A stretch of 64,000 bases of DNA, taken from contig CM040085.1 in the NCBI GenBank assembly GCA_022496805.1, positions 27,743,811-27,807,810 on the forward strand, written 5' to 3'. Positions 47,548-60,300 of the stretch are shown here, one piece after another. How positions within the stretch are numbered: position 1 is the stretch's first letter; every line of letters starts with the position of its first letter. The notes below the pieces were generated by a model. It did no database searches and had not been told where the DNA came from. It saw nothing but the letters and a program-made list of their open reading frames with translations. The stretch is from Pohlia nutans. Lineage: Eukaryota; Streptophyta; Bryopsida; Bryales; Mniaceae. The position numbers and the translations under genes are program-made.

Positions 47548-50500
47548 ATGGCGAGGAGGCTGGTGGAGGATTTTCATGTTGGGCCGGTGCTGGGCACGGG
47601 CGGATTTTCCACAGTGCGAGTGGGGGTGCGCAAGGAGGACAATTTGCCCGTGGCGATCAAGACGCTGCACAAGCAGGACTCGGTGCTGATCCGGAACGAG
47701 ATCCTGGTGATGATGCGCATCGTGGACGTCGTCTCCCCGCACGACAACGTGGTGCACCTGATCGACGTGTACGAGGGGGGTGATGGCGTGGTGCACTTGG
47801 TGCTGGAGCTTTGCCAGGGGGGGGAGCTTTTTGACCGCATTGTGCAGCAGCGGCGGTACTCGGAGAGGGACGCGGCCGCCGTGGTGCGGCAAATCGCGTG
47901 TGGTTTAGCGGCCCTGCACCGCGCGCAGATCGTCCACCGCGACCTTAAGCCTGAAAATTGTTTGTATGTGCATTCCACCAGGGAATCCCCGCTCAAGATC
48001 ATGGACTTTGGCTTGAGTTTCTTGCCATCCGTTACGCATCCTGTTGTTGGCGCCTTTGGATCTCTTGACTACGTTGCGCCTGAGCAGCTCGCGGGCTCCT
48101 TCACTGACTCTGCCGTGATGCCGGCCAACGATCTCTGGTCCCTCGGCGTCATCCTCTTCATCCTCCTCTGCGGGTCCTCCTTCCAAACCCTAATTTGTAC
48201 TGCAACCTTTTGATCACATGATCAATTCCTGTATTTTTTGTCATGTGAGCAGCAATAGAGTTATTAACTTGATACATATTTTCCTCCATGCAACTCCCGG
48301 TTAACAGAGCACCTGCATTCTTGCCAATTCGCTATTCAGAGAGCCTTACATTCTCCTCTTCCCCTACAATGCAACCCTGAGTTAGGGTTTCGTGACCTTG
48401 ATTGTGCAGGTATCCGCCGTTTCGGGCGAGGACAAGTCGAGCCAAGCAGATGCAAATCCTCACGGTGCCTATCCCTCCCGTCCCTCTCTATCCATGTTTT
48501 GAGTGTGCCGCTTTTTTGAAGACCTTCAATCACAGGACTACACTCTAAAGTCTATCTATTTGATTTCAAGCGCTTTTATATTGCATCCATCAAATGGCTC
48601 GACGACAACATTATTCTGCATAAGTGACACGAACCAATGATTTTTTTTGTTGCTAATTTTAGCCAAATTGCTACATAAAGTTTGGGCTGGCTAATTGTTA
48701 CAAAGGATTTTTGAAAAAGAAGGAATAATAGCCAGGTTTCCTACATGGAGACAAAATGTGTAGCTTCGTTAAACCTAGGAATCACCCAGGTATTGCCCTG
48801 GAATTACCCATATATTAATATGAAAAGAGCATCCAAGGAGCCTGGATTCATAGCATAATAGAGCAATGGGAGCCAACACCCTTTTGCAATGGGACCACAG
48901 TCTAGTTACAATTAGAAACTAAGTTTACGTGGCAATGACACAGTAGTCCCAAAATTCATGGAATATGAATGACATTCCTTCATTACTTAAAAAGGTGGAT
49001 CTAAGTGAAGATTCTCTTTCGATCCAGTTTTCAAAAGGGTGCTTCATTGGACTGCTCTATTATGCTATGTTGCTCTTCATGCCATGGAAAAGTAGCAAAA
49101 ATGCTAAACTGTCTCCTGACAAAAAAGAATCACTGACACGAACGATGTACACTTCAAAGGTCTCTCTAGAAAATCGTGCACACATTCTCACTGCTTCCGA
49201 GTTGGAAGACTTGCCGCTTAGGTGTTCTTTGAGTATGTTGCATGTGACTTTGTTGTGTAAGCTAGAGGATACTCTTTGCATCACAACCAAACTAAAAAAA
49301 ATAGAAAGTCCACTTTGGAAGCTCATAGCGGTTCTTATAATAACTGACTCTTACAACCTTCAAAACATTGAATTCTACTGTTCACATGGCACATTCAGTA
49401 AAAAATTATGATACATGTCTTGGTTATAAGAGCGTGTCCTACAAATGTATTACTAATGGTACCTTGGGATAGATGTAAAGCTAATCAAATTGCTTCTGCT
49501 CCTAGAACAGAAGATTGTGTTTGTTGTAAACGACGTGAATCTTCTTGTCCAACTGCTTTTTTTGAGTGTACGTGTTTATTTAGGAGCTGAAACTTCAAAA
49601 ATGTAGGACATGATTTCTTCTATCTATTGACACTTTTTCTGAAGTTTCCGAAATGATTCATTCTAGAATATGTTGGATTGCAGGGAGCCTACAGTATGGA
49701 CGAAGAGAGCTGGAGAGGGATCTCGTTGGAAGCCAAGGAGCTCACACGGAGGTTGTTGTCGGTGGACCCATTTGCTCGTCCTTCGGCAGTCGAGGTACGA
49801 CATGTTGTAGTATGATGCATCATCATCTCTCTCGTTTACTTGTGTTGAAGGACATGTTGTGTGTTTGAGGTCTAAGGGCATGCGCACCCTTCTCCTTTCA
49901 ATTCACCCCACTGCAGTATAATCACATCTAAGATTTGGTGTCAGAAGCTATCCTCTCCACACCCTTGAACCGCTATAATCACCCTCTATAAAGTGCTTGA
50001 ACCAATCACAATCACTATACATGGATACCATCGATCTAGGATACTGAGCCTTTCCTTGAATTAGCTATAGAGGGACTATAGAACCATCACTATATCTTGC
50101 TCATGTGTCACTCCCACTGGCCCTGAATTTTTAGCATCATATTTCATCCAGTTTTCAGAGTCAAGGGCTCATGCAGGCGTAGGGTGTGTATGCTCTAATA
50201 CATTATGTCAGAGGCAAGGATGATGAGTTGCTGAAAGGGCTGGCATCGATGCCTAGTTATTGTCCCACCCGTGGGTGTCAGGGGACACAGCCAGCAGGGA
50301 GCTGATTCACGAAGACGTGTTCATGCGCTTCCAAGCTTTCAATGCGCGACGCAAGTTCCGTGCCACCGTGTACGCCAGCGTTGTCCGCACCAAGTTCCAG
50401 CTGCGCACCAAATACTTGAAGGAGCTCGTTGGAGACCGTGTTCTCACGGCCTCTGAGTTGGAAGACTTGCGCCTCACTTTCATGCGAATGTAGGTATTCT

Positions 50501-52765
50501 TTGAGTATCTGAAATTCATGTTGCATTCGCTTTTGTTGTGAAAAGTAGAAAGTTGATTCTTATAACCTTCAAACGTTGATTTCTACTATGCAGAAATGTA
50601 GGTATTCTTTTGAGTATCTGAAATTTATGTTGCATTTGCTTTTGTTGTGTAAAGTAGAAACTTGATTCTTATAACCTTCAAAACATTGATTTCTACTATG
50701 CAGAAAATGTAGGACATGGTTCTTTTCTCTATTGACACTTTTTGTCACCTTCTTAAATGATTCATTCCAATGGAAACGGCCACTTTGTTCATTTGGGGTT
50801 AATGTATGTAGGAGTGATTTTTGGGAGATGTTTGTGGAGAAATTCGTTGCGATCAAATTTTTGTAGACCACTATAAGTGACAGTAGACAAGCCCATTTCC
50901 ATTCAAAACCCAGTCATGAATGGAAATGTGCTTGTCATAGACATTTAGCTAAGTCATGTGTACAGAATGTCAACGGAGTGTATGAACAAATGAGTTGCTG
51001 TTGATAACAAGGGTCAGTACAGGAGATGGGATCAGGTCCCTCAAAGTTTGAGTATTCTCTCAGAATTTGGGCCTCAAATTTCACTTACAAATTCATTTTG
51101 TTTGAGGCACCGATCGTTTGACCTTCATTCATTGCTGGTTTGATGCATGCAGCTCATCGAACGGACAGACAGCCACACTGGAGGAGTTTCAGAAGGTGTT
51201 GTGCTCAATGAAACTGGAGGGCTTGGTGCCACTGGCTCCTCGCATCTTCAAGCTGTTTGACTTCAACCATGACGGTTGGGTTGATCTGCGTGAAGTCATC
51301 TGTGGCTTCACCGCTCTTTTGCGCTCAGCACATGAGGACGCCATTCGCTTATGTTTCAAGGTGAACCATTTCTCCATTGGATTCATAGTCTCACCATTTA
51401 TTCTATCTACTTGTTAGGCTCAAGATATAAGGTAGCTGTCCTTATTACTCCCTCTGTCCGGAAACAACTGTCCTAGTTTTTGGCGTTTTTAGCTGAACGT
51501 GTTTCAAAAGACGTCCCAGTACTCAAAAAATGGTCTTTCATAGTAGTATGTAGTTTTTGTGTCACTCTCATTGTCCGCCCTGTTTGAAGTGGACAGGGCT
51601 CACGATTGAAGTATAAAACATAGGACAATTATTGCAAAAAAGAAAATGCTAAAAACTAGGACAATTATTTCCGGAAAGAGGGAGTTTTGCTCAAAACTAT
51701 TACAAAGCCCGTATTTCATATAAAAAAAAGGTTTTTTCTAAAACAAGTTTCACCACAAAATAAAGTTAATTTCTACTTTATTCAACAAAATGTACTTTTA
51801 CAAGTGCACGTAATCTGAAATTGCCTCCTTTTGCTCGTGGGTCAAAAAGGGTGTTTAATTTCATTGTTTCTAATATTGCTCATAATTGCGTTTTTTTGTG
51901 GGTGTGCAGATGTATGATAATGACGATTCTGGGTACATTTCCAGGGATGAACTGGCTCGAGTCCTTGGGGTATGTAACTGTCCATTCAAAGCTGTTTTTT
52001 CTTCAAACTTCATAGCGCATTTCCTCATTGCCGAGTGTTAAAATAGCCTATTACATGAGAGAGTTTGCAGTTAGGTTTGGAAATTAATCCTAGCTGATCG
52101 TTAAGGTAAAAAATCCTTTGTTTAAAGACAATCAAGGACATAATTATCAGGCCGCTGGTAGGTACTAACTTACAAATGAATTTTGATAACCATGGCCTTG
52201 ATAGCCATTATCAGACGTATTGCCAGCGTAAATTGCGTTTTTTAACTTGCACGATCCAAATTTCATTTCTGATATTTAATTTGTATAATCCAACTCTTTT
52301 ATCTTAAAGATCATATTATATTTAATTTAAAATTCAGCAACACGCTTGACCTTGAGGATAAGTTTGTGCACCTGAATGTCATGGGTTGCATATATTCTAA
52401 ATCCGATTGTAAGTGCAATTAAGGACTTGAGCATTCTAATTTTCCAATTAGAATTAGAAGGACGTAAGTGCAATTCATAAGCATTCTAATTTTCCAATTC
52501 TTCAACTCTGCCTCAAAATCCTGCATTGGCATGATTTTGGAGTACGAATCAATTGTTTTATTATTGTTTGGATATTGACATCAGGTTTTCTGAGCAGGCA
52601 TTGCCAGAAGTCTACCTGCCAGCAGATATCAGTCACGAGAAACTGGACGAGATCTTTGAGCACTTTGATACGGACAGCGATGGCCGCATCAGCTACCAGG
52701 AATTTAGACAAGCTCTCTCTTTACAAGATGCTCTCATGACACACATCCGAGGTGCAGAAAGTTAG
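47548..52765 (+). CDS. CCaMK: Calcium/calmodulin-dependent protein kinase CCaMK (7 exons)
   Basis: Decoder of nuclear calcium oscillations in the common symbiosis pathway (DMI3 in Medicago). Exons 47548-48173, 48410-48464, 49684-49794, 50257-50489, 51153-51360, 51910-51969 and 52598-52765 join in phase to 486 aa (about 520 in legumes). Kinase motifs: [38 protein letters not shown]. The autoinhibitory/calmodulin-binding helix [15 protein letters not shown] starts at about 292. Three visinin-like EF hands follow at 378-389, 414-425 and 455-466, all with complete Ca2+ ligands. The ATG at 47548 is chosen because the kinase homology starts just after it. Two regulatory positions differ from legumes: Ser236 in EESWRGIS where legumes have Thr (T271 in Medicago), and Arg-Thr at 308-309 where legumes have Ser-Ser (S343/S344). 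Exon 1 is much GC-richer than the rest. Introns 2-5 contain MITEs or duplications. Confidence 0.93.
48636..49134. mobile_element. AGTGATT MITE family, copy C (CCaMK intron 2)
   Basis: Left end AATGATTTTTTTTGTTGC, right end AAAGAATCACT. It shares the interior of copies A and B (AGCCAAATTGCTACATAAA, CCAAGGAGCCTGGATT, ATGCTAAACTGTCTCCTGAC). It is ~220 bp longer because another element is inserted at 48850-49068. Confidence 0.75.
48850..49068. mobile_element. Nested MITE, 16-bp perfect TIRs, with empty site
   Basis: ATAGCATAATAGAGCA (48850-48865) is repeated exactly in inverse at 49053-49068. Copy A at 41669 has the uninterrupted sequence GGATTGCTCTTC (on its opposite strand) where copy C has GGATT, then the insert, then TTGCTCTTC. 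The insert (with one extra base at each end) therefore appears flanked by a TT duplication. The comparison proves it is a discrete insertion. Confidence 0.8.
49150..49660 (+). pseudogene. Duplicated remnant of CCaMK exon 4 end and its intron
   Basis: TCTCACTGCTTCCGAGTTGG and GAAGACTTGCCGCTTAGG mirror TCTCACGGCCTCTGAGTTGG and GAAGACTTGCGCCTCACT of real exon 4 (50440-50480). Downstream, TTCTTTGAGTATGTTGCATG, CTTACAACCTTCAAAACATTG and AATGTAGGACATGATTTCTT match intron 4 at 50500-50730. The coding part is disrupted, so this is a partial internal duplication placed before exon 3, not a used exon. Confidence 0.7.
49876..50195. mobile_element. Harbinger-like MITE (TSD TAA) in CCaMK intron 3
   Basis: Flanked by TAA at 49873-49875 and 50196-50198. 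Left end GGGCATGCGCACCCTTCTCC; the right end, reverse complemented, is GAGCATACACACCCTACGCC. It is 320 bp with no coding. It fills most of the 462-bp intron. Confidence 0.75.
50490..50725 (+). repeat. ~124-bp tandem duplication at CCaMK intron 4 donor
   Basis: GTAGGTATTCTTTGAGTATC at the donor (50490) is repeated from about 50600, and each copy ends TTGATTTCTACTATGCAGAAA. The second copy recreates a donor-like GTAGGTATTC and an acceptor-like CTATGCAG, so decoy splice sites sit inside the intron. Confidence 0.8.
51448..51684. mobile_element. Stowaway-type MITE in CCaMK intron 5
   Basis: CTCCCTCTGTCCGGAAACAA after TA (51446-51447); the right end, reverse complemented, is CTCCCTCTTTCCGGAAATAA. 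Inverted similarity extends about 35 bp through TGTCCTAGTTTTT. The right flank is TT rather than TA. It is 237 bp. Confidence 0.8.
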
Positions 52766-54364
52766 TACTGTGGTAAGGCAGAGTCCTGAATTTTGAGAGT
52801 GTTTCGTGAAAATAGCAAACACCGAACAAACATGGATACTTGTAACATACTTATGCCTTGGCACTGCCAAAGGTATTGAGCTTGTCTATTAGGGCATTCT
52901 CAACCTTCTCCGGATTTTACACCTGAATGCTGGAAATTTTCATCCCGCCAATTTATCCCTCCCCAACCCTCAGAAACGTATCTCACTTTGTTGCACAATC
53001 CTAAACAAATGTCTGTTTGTTATGCGTTCCAATGCAAGTCCCCAAGCTATTATGGTAATCATTGTTAGACTTGCTAATCATAGTGGCAACTTGGTTTAGA
53101 GGGGTTTATTGTAACATCAATATATCTTGCAAATTTGTCGTCCCGGAGAGCATATAAAGGTGTTGTCTGAAACTTTTCATCCAAAATAATTTGTAAAAAG
53201 GTGGATACAAGCGTAGGGTGAGCATGCTCTTAGGTCCCTAGGAGGGTCAACCTTTGAGTCAGTCTTGATCCCTTGGTACTAAATCCCTTTGAATAATATT
53301 TAGGTACTCTACATTGTGGTAAGGTTTAACATAAAATAATTATTTTTTGTCAAAAAGTGCCACATGTCTTCTTGTGCTTAATGAGCACTTCTCAAAATTT
53401 GAAGTGGAAACTCAATTTTGACACCAAGTTGCATGAATCTTACCATGTACAGTGGGCTCTAAAGAGTGAGTGTAGTTTTTGTATTGTCATTGACGTTTAC
53501 ACTTCCCATTTGCACAAAAATGGTTGAATAAGCATGAAACTTTGAATACAACATTACAACTTCATGAACAACATATGTGCAAAATTTGGTACGATGAAGA
53601 TAAAGGGAAGAATAAAAAATAAAAAATAAACTTTTAATACGTAAAAATTCATAGCAACTACATAAATGCTCTTTACAATACAAAACTTGTGTACAAGTAC
53701 AAGGTAGAGGTTGTGATGCTAAACAATATAGTTCATTTCAAATATGAAATAAAGATTTGGCCTAGAGGTGTATAGATGATTGATACAATTTCAATATACC
53801 AAATATACACAACTTTGACATGATGTTTCTCAATACAACATGAGTATACAATGTATATCAGTACAGGAGATAAATGATATGTGCAAATATATGGTGGTCG
53901 TATATAAGTAAGTCTCAGCTGGGAGCAACTGATATGAGCGTGAATATTATTATTTCAAACAATGCACATGTGACAACTCATTTCTGTGACAATTAGATGT
54001 GCTACACTTGGAATTCCCTTGTCACAGGCTCAGGACCCAAAAAAACACGCATCACGTGTGTTGAGAACGTGACTTGGAAGTTGTGTATACATATTCTAAG
54101 AACATACCAGAATTTGATGAGGAGATTTGGGTGTACTCGGGAGTTCGGAATTATAGGTGGGATTTTCAAACCATCTATGAACAGGAATTGCACTAAGATC
54201 AGGTGTAGAAAGTGAACATACGCATCCATCTTCAACCCCATTTGAATAATCAGTCTCTACAACAACAAACGCTTGCCACCAAGTGTGCCTAATCTCTGTA
54301 AATGTTCTTGATAGAAGCACCCAGCAGCAAAGCACCGTCACAAACAATAACTTAATTGCAAACC
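52766..54364. other. Spacer between CCaMK and PP2C genes
   Basis: Both genes converge here. Apart from the MITE at 52892 I see AT-rich sequence without coding signals; open frames on both strands are short and unlike known proteins. Both 3' UTRs must lie here. Confidence 0.5.
52892..53229. mobile_element. Harbinger-like MITE, TSD TTA
   Basis: TTA at 52889-52891 and 53230-53232. Left end GGGCATTCTCAACCTTCTCC; the right end, reverse complemented, is GAGCATGCTCACCCTACGCT. It is related to the element in CCaMK intron 3. It is 338 bp and lies about 130 bp after the CCaMK stop, probably within the 3' UTR or just beyond it. Confidence 0.75.
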
Positions 54365-57300
54365 TCAAGTCACATAGGAGACGACAGCTGTGGTATCGTC
54401 AAGTTTCCCTCCAGAGTAACTGTCATAACCTGCCTTGTGCGCTTCCTTAGCAAATGGACTCATGCCTTGCTTTGTAAGGCCCATTTCATTTGCCCTTGTC
54501 ACCAATTGTTTCGCTCCAACCTGTTCAGTGCAAAACAATCAAATTAAACACAAACCAACCAATCCAGAGTTCAGATTGCTTAAAAGGATTCCCACAAACA
54601 TGTCAATTATCTACCAGGAAAAATAAAATGAAAACCGTCAATTATCTTGGCAATGCTCACCACATCAACCTATCAAGGTTGAGCAATGATGAATATTTGC
54701 AATAGGGATGGTACACTAGGGTTTCAAAATTAAAAAGCGCAAAGGAAACCATGCACTAACATGAATTCATCAATATACAAGAGAAAACCCCATTCTACAA
54801 TTCACACCTCAAACTTGAACTTATGCAGTTGGAACAAAAGGTCATACCTCTGGCCCACCACCAGCCTTTTGAATAGAATTCACAATCTCGATTATCTGTT
54901 CCTCAAAGAGATTGTCCCAAATACCATCTGAACCTAGAATCACTACATCATTTTTTTGTACTTGGACTTCATAAACCTGGAAACATCACAGAATCAACAT
55001 GATGTTAAGAGAAAAAGAGGACACAATAACTAACTGGTAACTAACTTGTATCTGCATCAAGGCAGGTGTAGTTGGCATTACTAATGGCAAATCGTACATA
55101 CCGAAATAGACACGCAACCCTACTCATCTTTGCTTTATAACTTTACTCATAATCTGTAGATGAGTAGGGTTTACATTCTGTTAAGAGTATTGGAAGTACA
55201 AACCTCAGCCAATGCTGGATCATCTCCTTCAGTACCAATTTGGTATGGGAAGTTGAAGCCTCGAACCATAGGTATCGACTTTGCCACCACAGTGGTGTCG
55301 CGCACAACCACAAAGCCACTATCTCCAATATTGGCCACTCGAAGTGTCTGCAAGCCAATTTTAAATTTCAACATACATACACAGGTTTAAGTCTACCAAA
55401 CATCTAATCTGGGAAATGAACCTCAAATTTGTGCTAAAAACAGTATATTACAGCAGAGAAGCCCCAACCAATCACTTCCTACCAGGATTCCCAGACATGC
55501 ATCACAAGCGCAAGGCCAAAAATGCTGGTGAAATACATTGGCCCAGTGAATTTTACTCAAAGCCGTCATGCAGAGGCTGCAATGGTCTAACAAGTTTACA
55601 ATCTAGCATTCCAAAAAGTAAACTCACCTGGTCGTATAATGAAGCTATCAATGTCGCTGCAGTGCCTTGGGACTTTGTGCGCTTAGCGGCATAGATAAGA
55701 ACTGACTTGGGATCAGATGTACTCCCCACTTTGCGAGCCCTCTCCGCACAATTCCACATAAGCTCCCGGGCATAGTGTCCAGCATTAACTCCTGCCATCA
55801 TCATCCTGGTCTCTTCCATCAGTACATGATTTTTGAACATTGAACATGAAATAAGTGGAACCCAACGCAAAGAATATAAGAAGCATGGCAAACAAGTCGT
55901 TGAATGAGGATATGAGGCAAGAATACAATTCAGATCATCTGTTTGAAATAGCTGGTAGCGTAGAAACGTTATGAAATACTCTTTGCTTTCTTATGAAAAG
56001 CTCAAGATTCAGTTGACGCTTAAAGGACCAAGAAGCCCAAGTTGGGCCTCATGTTTTTTTTTATAGTTTTGAGTAGGTCCTCTGTGGACTTGCTCTCATT
56101 CAAATTTATTTGTTTTTTACCAACACATGCAATGTTATTCACTGATTCTAGTGATATAAAAATTTGTCCCATCTGAATTATATTTCTCACAATATGATCA
56201 ATTGAATTTGTCATTTTAAAACCATGAATCCTTGGTCCTGTAGAGGTTAAACATTGCTACATTAGCAATAAAATAGTCAAGAAAGCATTTGTCAAAAGCA
56301 GAATATTCCACAATTTCAGGCTCCACGGTAGCTTTCGGCTGAAAACAAAGAAGACTATAATATTGAGACTGGTCCAGAAGAGATTACCACTAAGAGCCCA
56401 ACCACCAACACCATCAGCTACTCCCACCCACCGCGTCCCATCAATGAAGTATGCATCTTCTCCTCCAGTTTTAACCTTCAAACCAATTTGCCCAAACATA
56501 AAATGAGACAAAAGAAAGGGGCAGAATAGTCTTCATTTACTGCTCTTAGCCCATGAAGAAATCGAAAGAGATGGCTAAAACAATGACCTGTCTAAAACAG
56601 CTCAAATCAACGCAGACTTTTGAAAGTAAAAGTAAATTATGCATACCTTATTTGGATGCGGAATCATAGCAGCTGCTGAATTAAACACCACATCGTAACT
56701 CGGGTTTTCTTCCTTGATCCTGCAATTAAACCAAACACAAAATCAGAGTATACTCTTTAGTTTATGAAACACAGAAAGAAAGGAAATAAAATAAAGATAG
56801 TGACTAACTGTGTCGATTGATTAACCCCTAATGACCCAAGGTGTCTTGAGCCAAACCTAGATGTGTTATAAAATATGTTATATAAAAATATCACATCGAA
56901 AAAGATTATGTTCTCATCCATATTGAGCATCATGAATAGAAATGATCTACATGGTCCAATTTGAAAAATATAATATGATATGATATAACTTGATATTTGT
57001 CAAATCAATTTCAAAAAAAATTACCTTGAAAATTCACTAAAAATACAATTTTTAATTTTAGCGTATGAATTTCACTTATAATTTGCTAAAGTTGCATTTT
57101 ACATTGATTAACAAAAAGAGCCAAAAAACTTTATCATGAAAATATCATTACTTTTCCTTAATAGTAATCTTTACACACTAAATAGGGGGTATTAAGGAGA
57201 CCCATACTAATTTATCCACATTTCACACTATATAAATATTTTCCGTTATTGTACAAGAACTCACAGCAATAACTTTTTTATTTTTTTTAGTTTTTCACTA

Positions 57301-60300
57301 TTTTTACACAAATAGTCAGTAATTTTTTAACATGTGAAAGATAGACTCCTCTATGTAAAACCTCAAACTATATATTAATGCAAATACACGCCGGTGGCCA
57401 AGGTGCAGGGCCTGCTAGTTTTTTGAACACTACAACAATGTTGCACACTTTGTATTCTTATCTATATAAGGAAAAATAGGCAATAAAATTTCAATTTGAA
57501 ATACACCTATACAAAGATAATTCATTCTACTATCCATAAAACAAAAATTGATAAAAAAAAAACATCTGCCCGAAAATGCTGCCAAAGATGCATATCATTA
57601 GGGGTTAACCCCTAAGTGACCAAACGACCATTTTATGGTCGCTGCCCTTTTTTATGGGCTGCCCAGGATGGAAAAAAATTAAAAATAGAAAATATTTTCA
57701 AACAGGAAATCAAGTCTACTTTCCAACCCTTTGAATCATGTCAAAATTGTTAATCCGAGTTAAACTCCACCAAGGGGAATTTTTCAATGACAAAGACCTC
57801 TATATTGTACTAGTGTTATAAAATTTACTATTTCGAGAAACTAATAATGTTCTCTCCTTTGAAAAAATTGCTTTTTTGAATTTTAGAATAGAATGTCTAA
57901 TTTTAACCAATCATATCAAATTTCAAATTCCAAATATAAAATTTGTAATTTTGGTGAAAATTAAATGACAAATGCTTCTAAATTCATTAAATGTGTGTTT
58001 AAAACATTTTTAAAAAGTTTAATTGTACAAATAATTACTAATCATCATAGTTCTCAATTTCTCTTTTGGACCAAACTTTATCAAAGTTGCAGAAGTAACA
58101 TACTATAACACATTTAGATTTTGCCCTTACCTCTGTCATTTAGGGGTTAACAACCAATTCACCCACTTTAACTTCTATAACTTCTTTAACTTGACATGTG
58201 GAAAGATAAGGTGACATGGGAAAGATAAGGTAAAAAGAGATGTAACTAACCCGATACCAGATGAATCAGAACCACCGCTATCAGTTGGTGTGGCAACGTC
58301 TGACGAAGCACTGCTTCCACCTGTTGCCTGAGTTTCATTGTTCAGAAAAAATAAACAAAAATTTGTGAGGAAAATGCTCATTGTCTTCATCAGGACACGA
58401 AAAAAAAAAGTGATTAAACCTTCACATTTTGCAACCCTTCACCCTCTTTTGTTCCTTCGACTCTAGTGCCGCACAAGTATGGAGATTCAGAAGGGTGTCA
58501 ATCCTATAAACCTGCGTACGATTGACCACACGATGGCCATTGACAAACCGCATCAACAAACCCTAAACACTCACAACTTCTGAAGTCATGATCGATTCAC
58601 GCATGTAAGTTGAACATCTTTACACACAAAAATTTCGTTGTATGAATCACAGGTATTTGCATTCCAAATAGTTATTAAGATTTGAGTACTATTTGGATGC
58701 TTGTGCACTCATTCTCCACCTTTACAGACACAAGCATACCGTTGGAGAGATATCTTGGAAGCGAGTCCAGTAGCTCAACAACGAGCATGAGATTACAAAA
58801 ATTGAAAAACCATTAAGTGAATAATTCTGCGGCATTGGGTGAGAGACGCGGCAGCACGGGTTTCAATAGCTTTGCGTGAAAGATCCCACTCAACGAGAAA
58901 CGGAAGCTAGTAACCAGGGGTATTATACCGCCAGTTCGGGTTGACGACCACCTAACACTAAGCTAAACAAATATTCGAATAGACCCACAATCGAATAGCT
59001 TTAAATCAAGATGATGTAATTCAGACCAAACAGACATAAAACAGTCTCTCATAAAACAGACATAAAATACCTAGTGACTTTGCAGACAGGAAATTATCCG
59101 AAAAGAAACGGCAGCACTGTAACGTCCCGTAGAGTACTGTGATGTTCTGTAGACATCACAAAATACAATTATAATACAGCTTTCATCTTCTCAAAGAAAA
59201 ACAAATACCTTGTCTGAAGTTTCTGATTGGAGCTCTCCTTCCTCCCACCTTAACTCTTCTGCTTTCTGCTCATCTTCCTTCGTGTTCAGCTCTTGTGCGA
59301 AAGCCTCAGCACCACGAGCTATATCACTTAGGGTCTCAGCATCAGGTACGTCTTCGAGATCAGACAGAGCCTCTGTACGTGCTACGTAATTTTCCACGGT
59401 ACTATTATTATGGTTTCCATTCACGACAGCTCTAAGGTCCGCAGAATCTGAACTTTTCATATCGTCATTGCTTGCTCCATTTGACAGTTCTTTGGAGCAC
59501 TGCGTTTGTTCAGTTGAACCAAAGTTGAACATCAAGCTGCCATCTGCGCACTCTGTGAAAACTAAACGTCGTCAAGTCATTGCCACGCACAGACAAGGTC
59601 GCAATTAAGATTGAGGGAAGCACTGAGGTCTTTATCTGATGTACAGAAAGCGGGCTACTATATGGTCCTCCTAGATAAACAAAAGAAAACCCTTAAGGTA
59701 GACGTAAAGACTTTAAATTAGCTTAGCGCACCAAGAGATCGTTACATGAAAGAAATATTAAGGCAGTCGAACACTACATCTAACATTTCAGAGTTGATGA
59801 TTACAGTGCCATATCTGAATTTATTGACCCCTAAGTGTCTAAAACACCCAATATGGCCATCTGCATCACTGAACTTTGCAACGGTGGCATTTTCTCATTT
59901 TATCTCGGTTTTCTGATTGCAATATATCATTTTAAAGCTCTTCTTCTATACTACAAGATCAACAGTGTCGATCGTGTCAGACTGAAGTCATTTTCACACA
60001 AAAAGATGATTTGCAGCAGGGGGTCCAATTTCCTACACTACAGAAAATACATAGTGGACGCTTACGGGTTAAAACAAGAAAGATTAACACCATGATAAGA
60101 AACTTGCAAGACCAGGAGAATAGTCATTGATTACATTACACCTCATGCTTGAAAGAAGAAAATGCTGTTAAAAGTGAGGCTAAAGAAGCTAATACCTTTA
60201 GTGTTCAGAAGAACATACGTAGTAGCTGGCGGAAATGGATCCTCAACTGAGCACTGCACCAGAAGGAGAGATGTTTGCCGGGAGCTCCTATGCGGAGGCC

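Noticed and set aside
48965..49411. 148-codon frame in CCaMK intron 2
   Set aside because: It runs across the end of a MITE and the duplicated exon 4 remnant, so its length is accidental.
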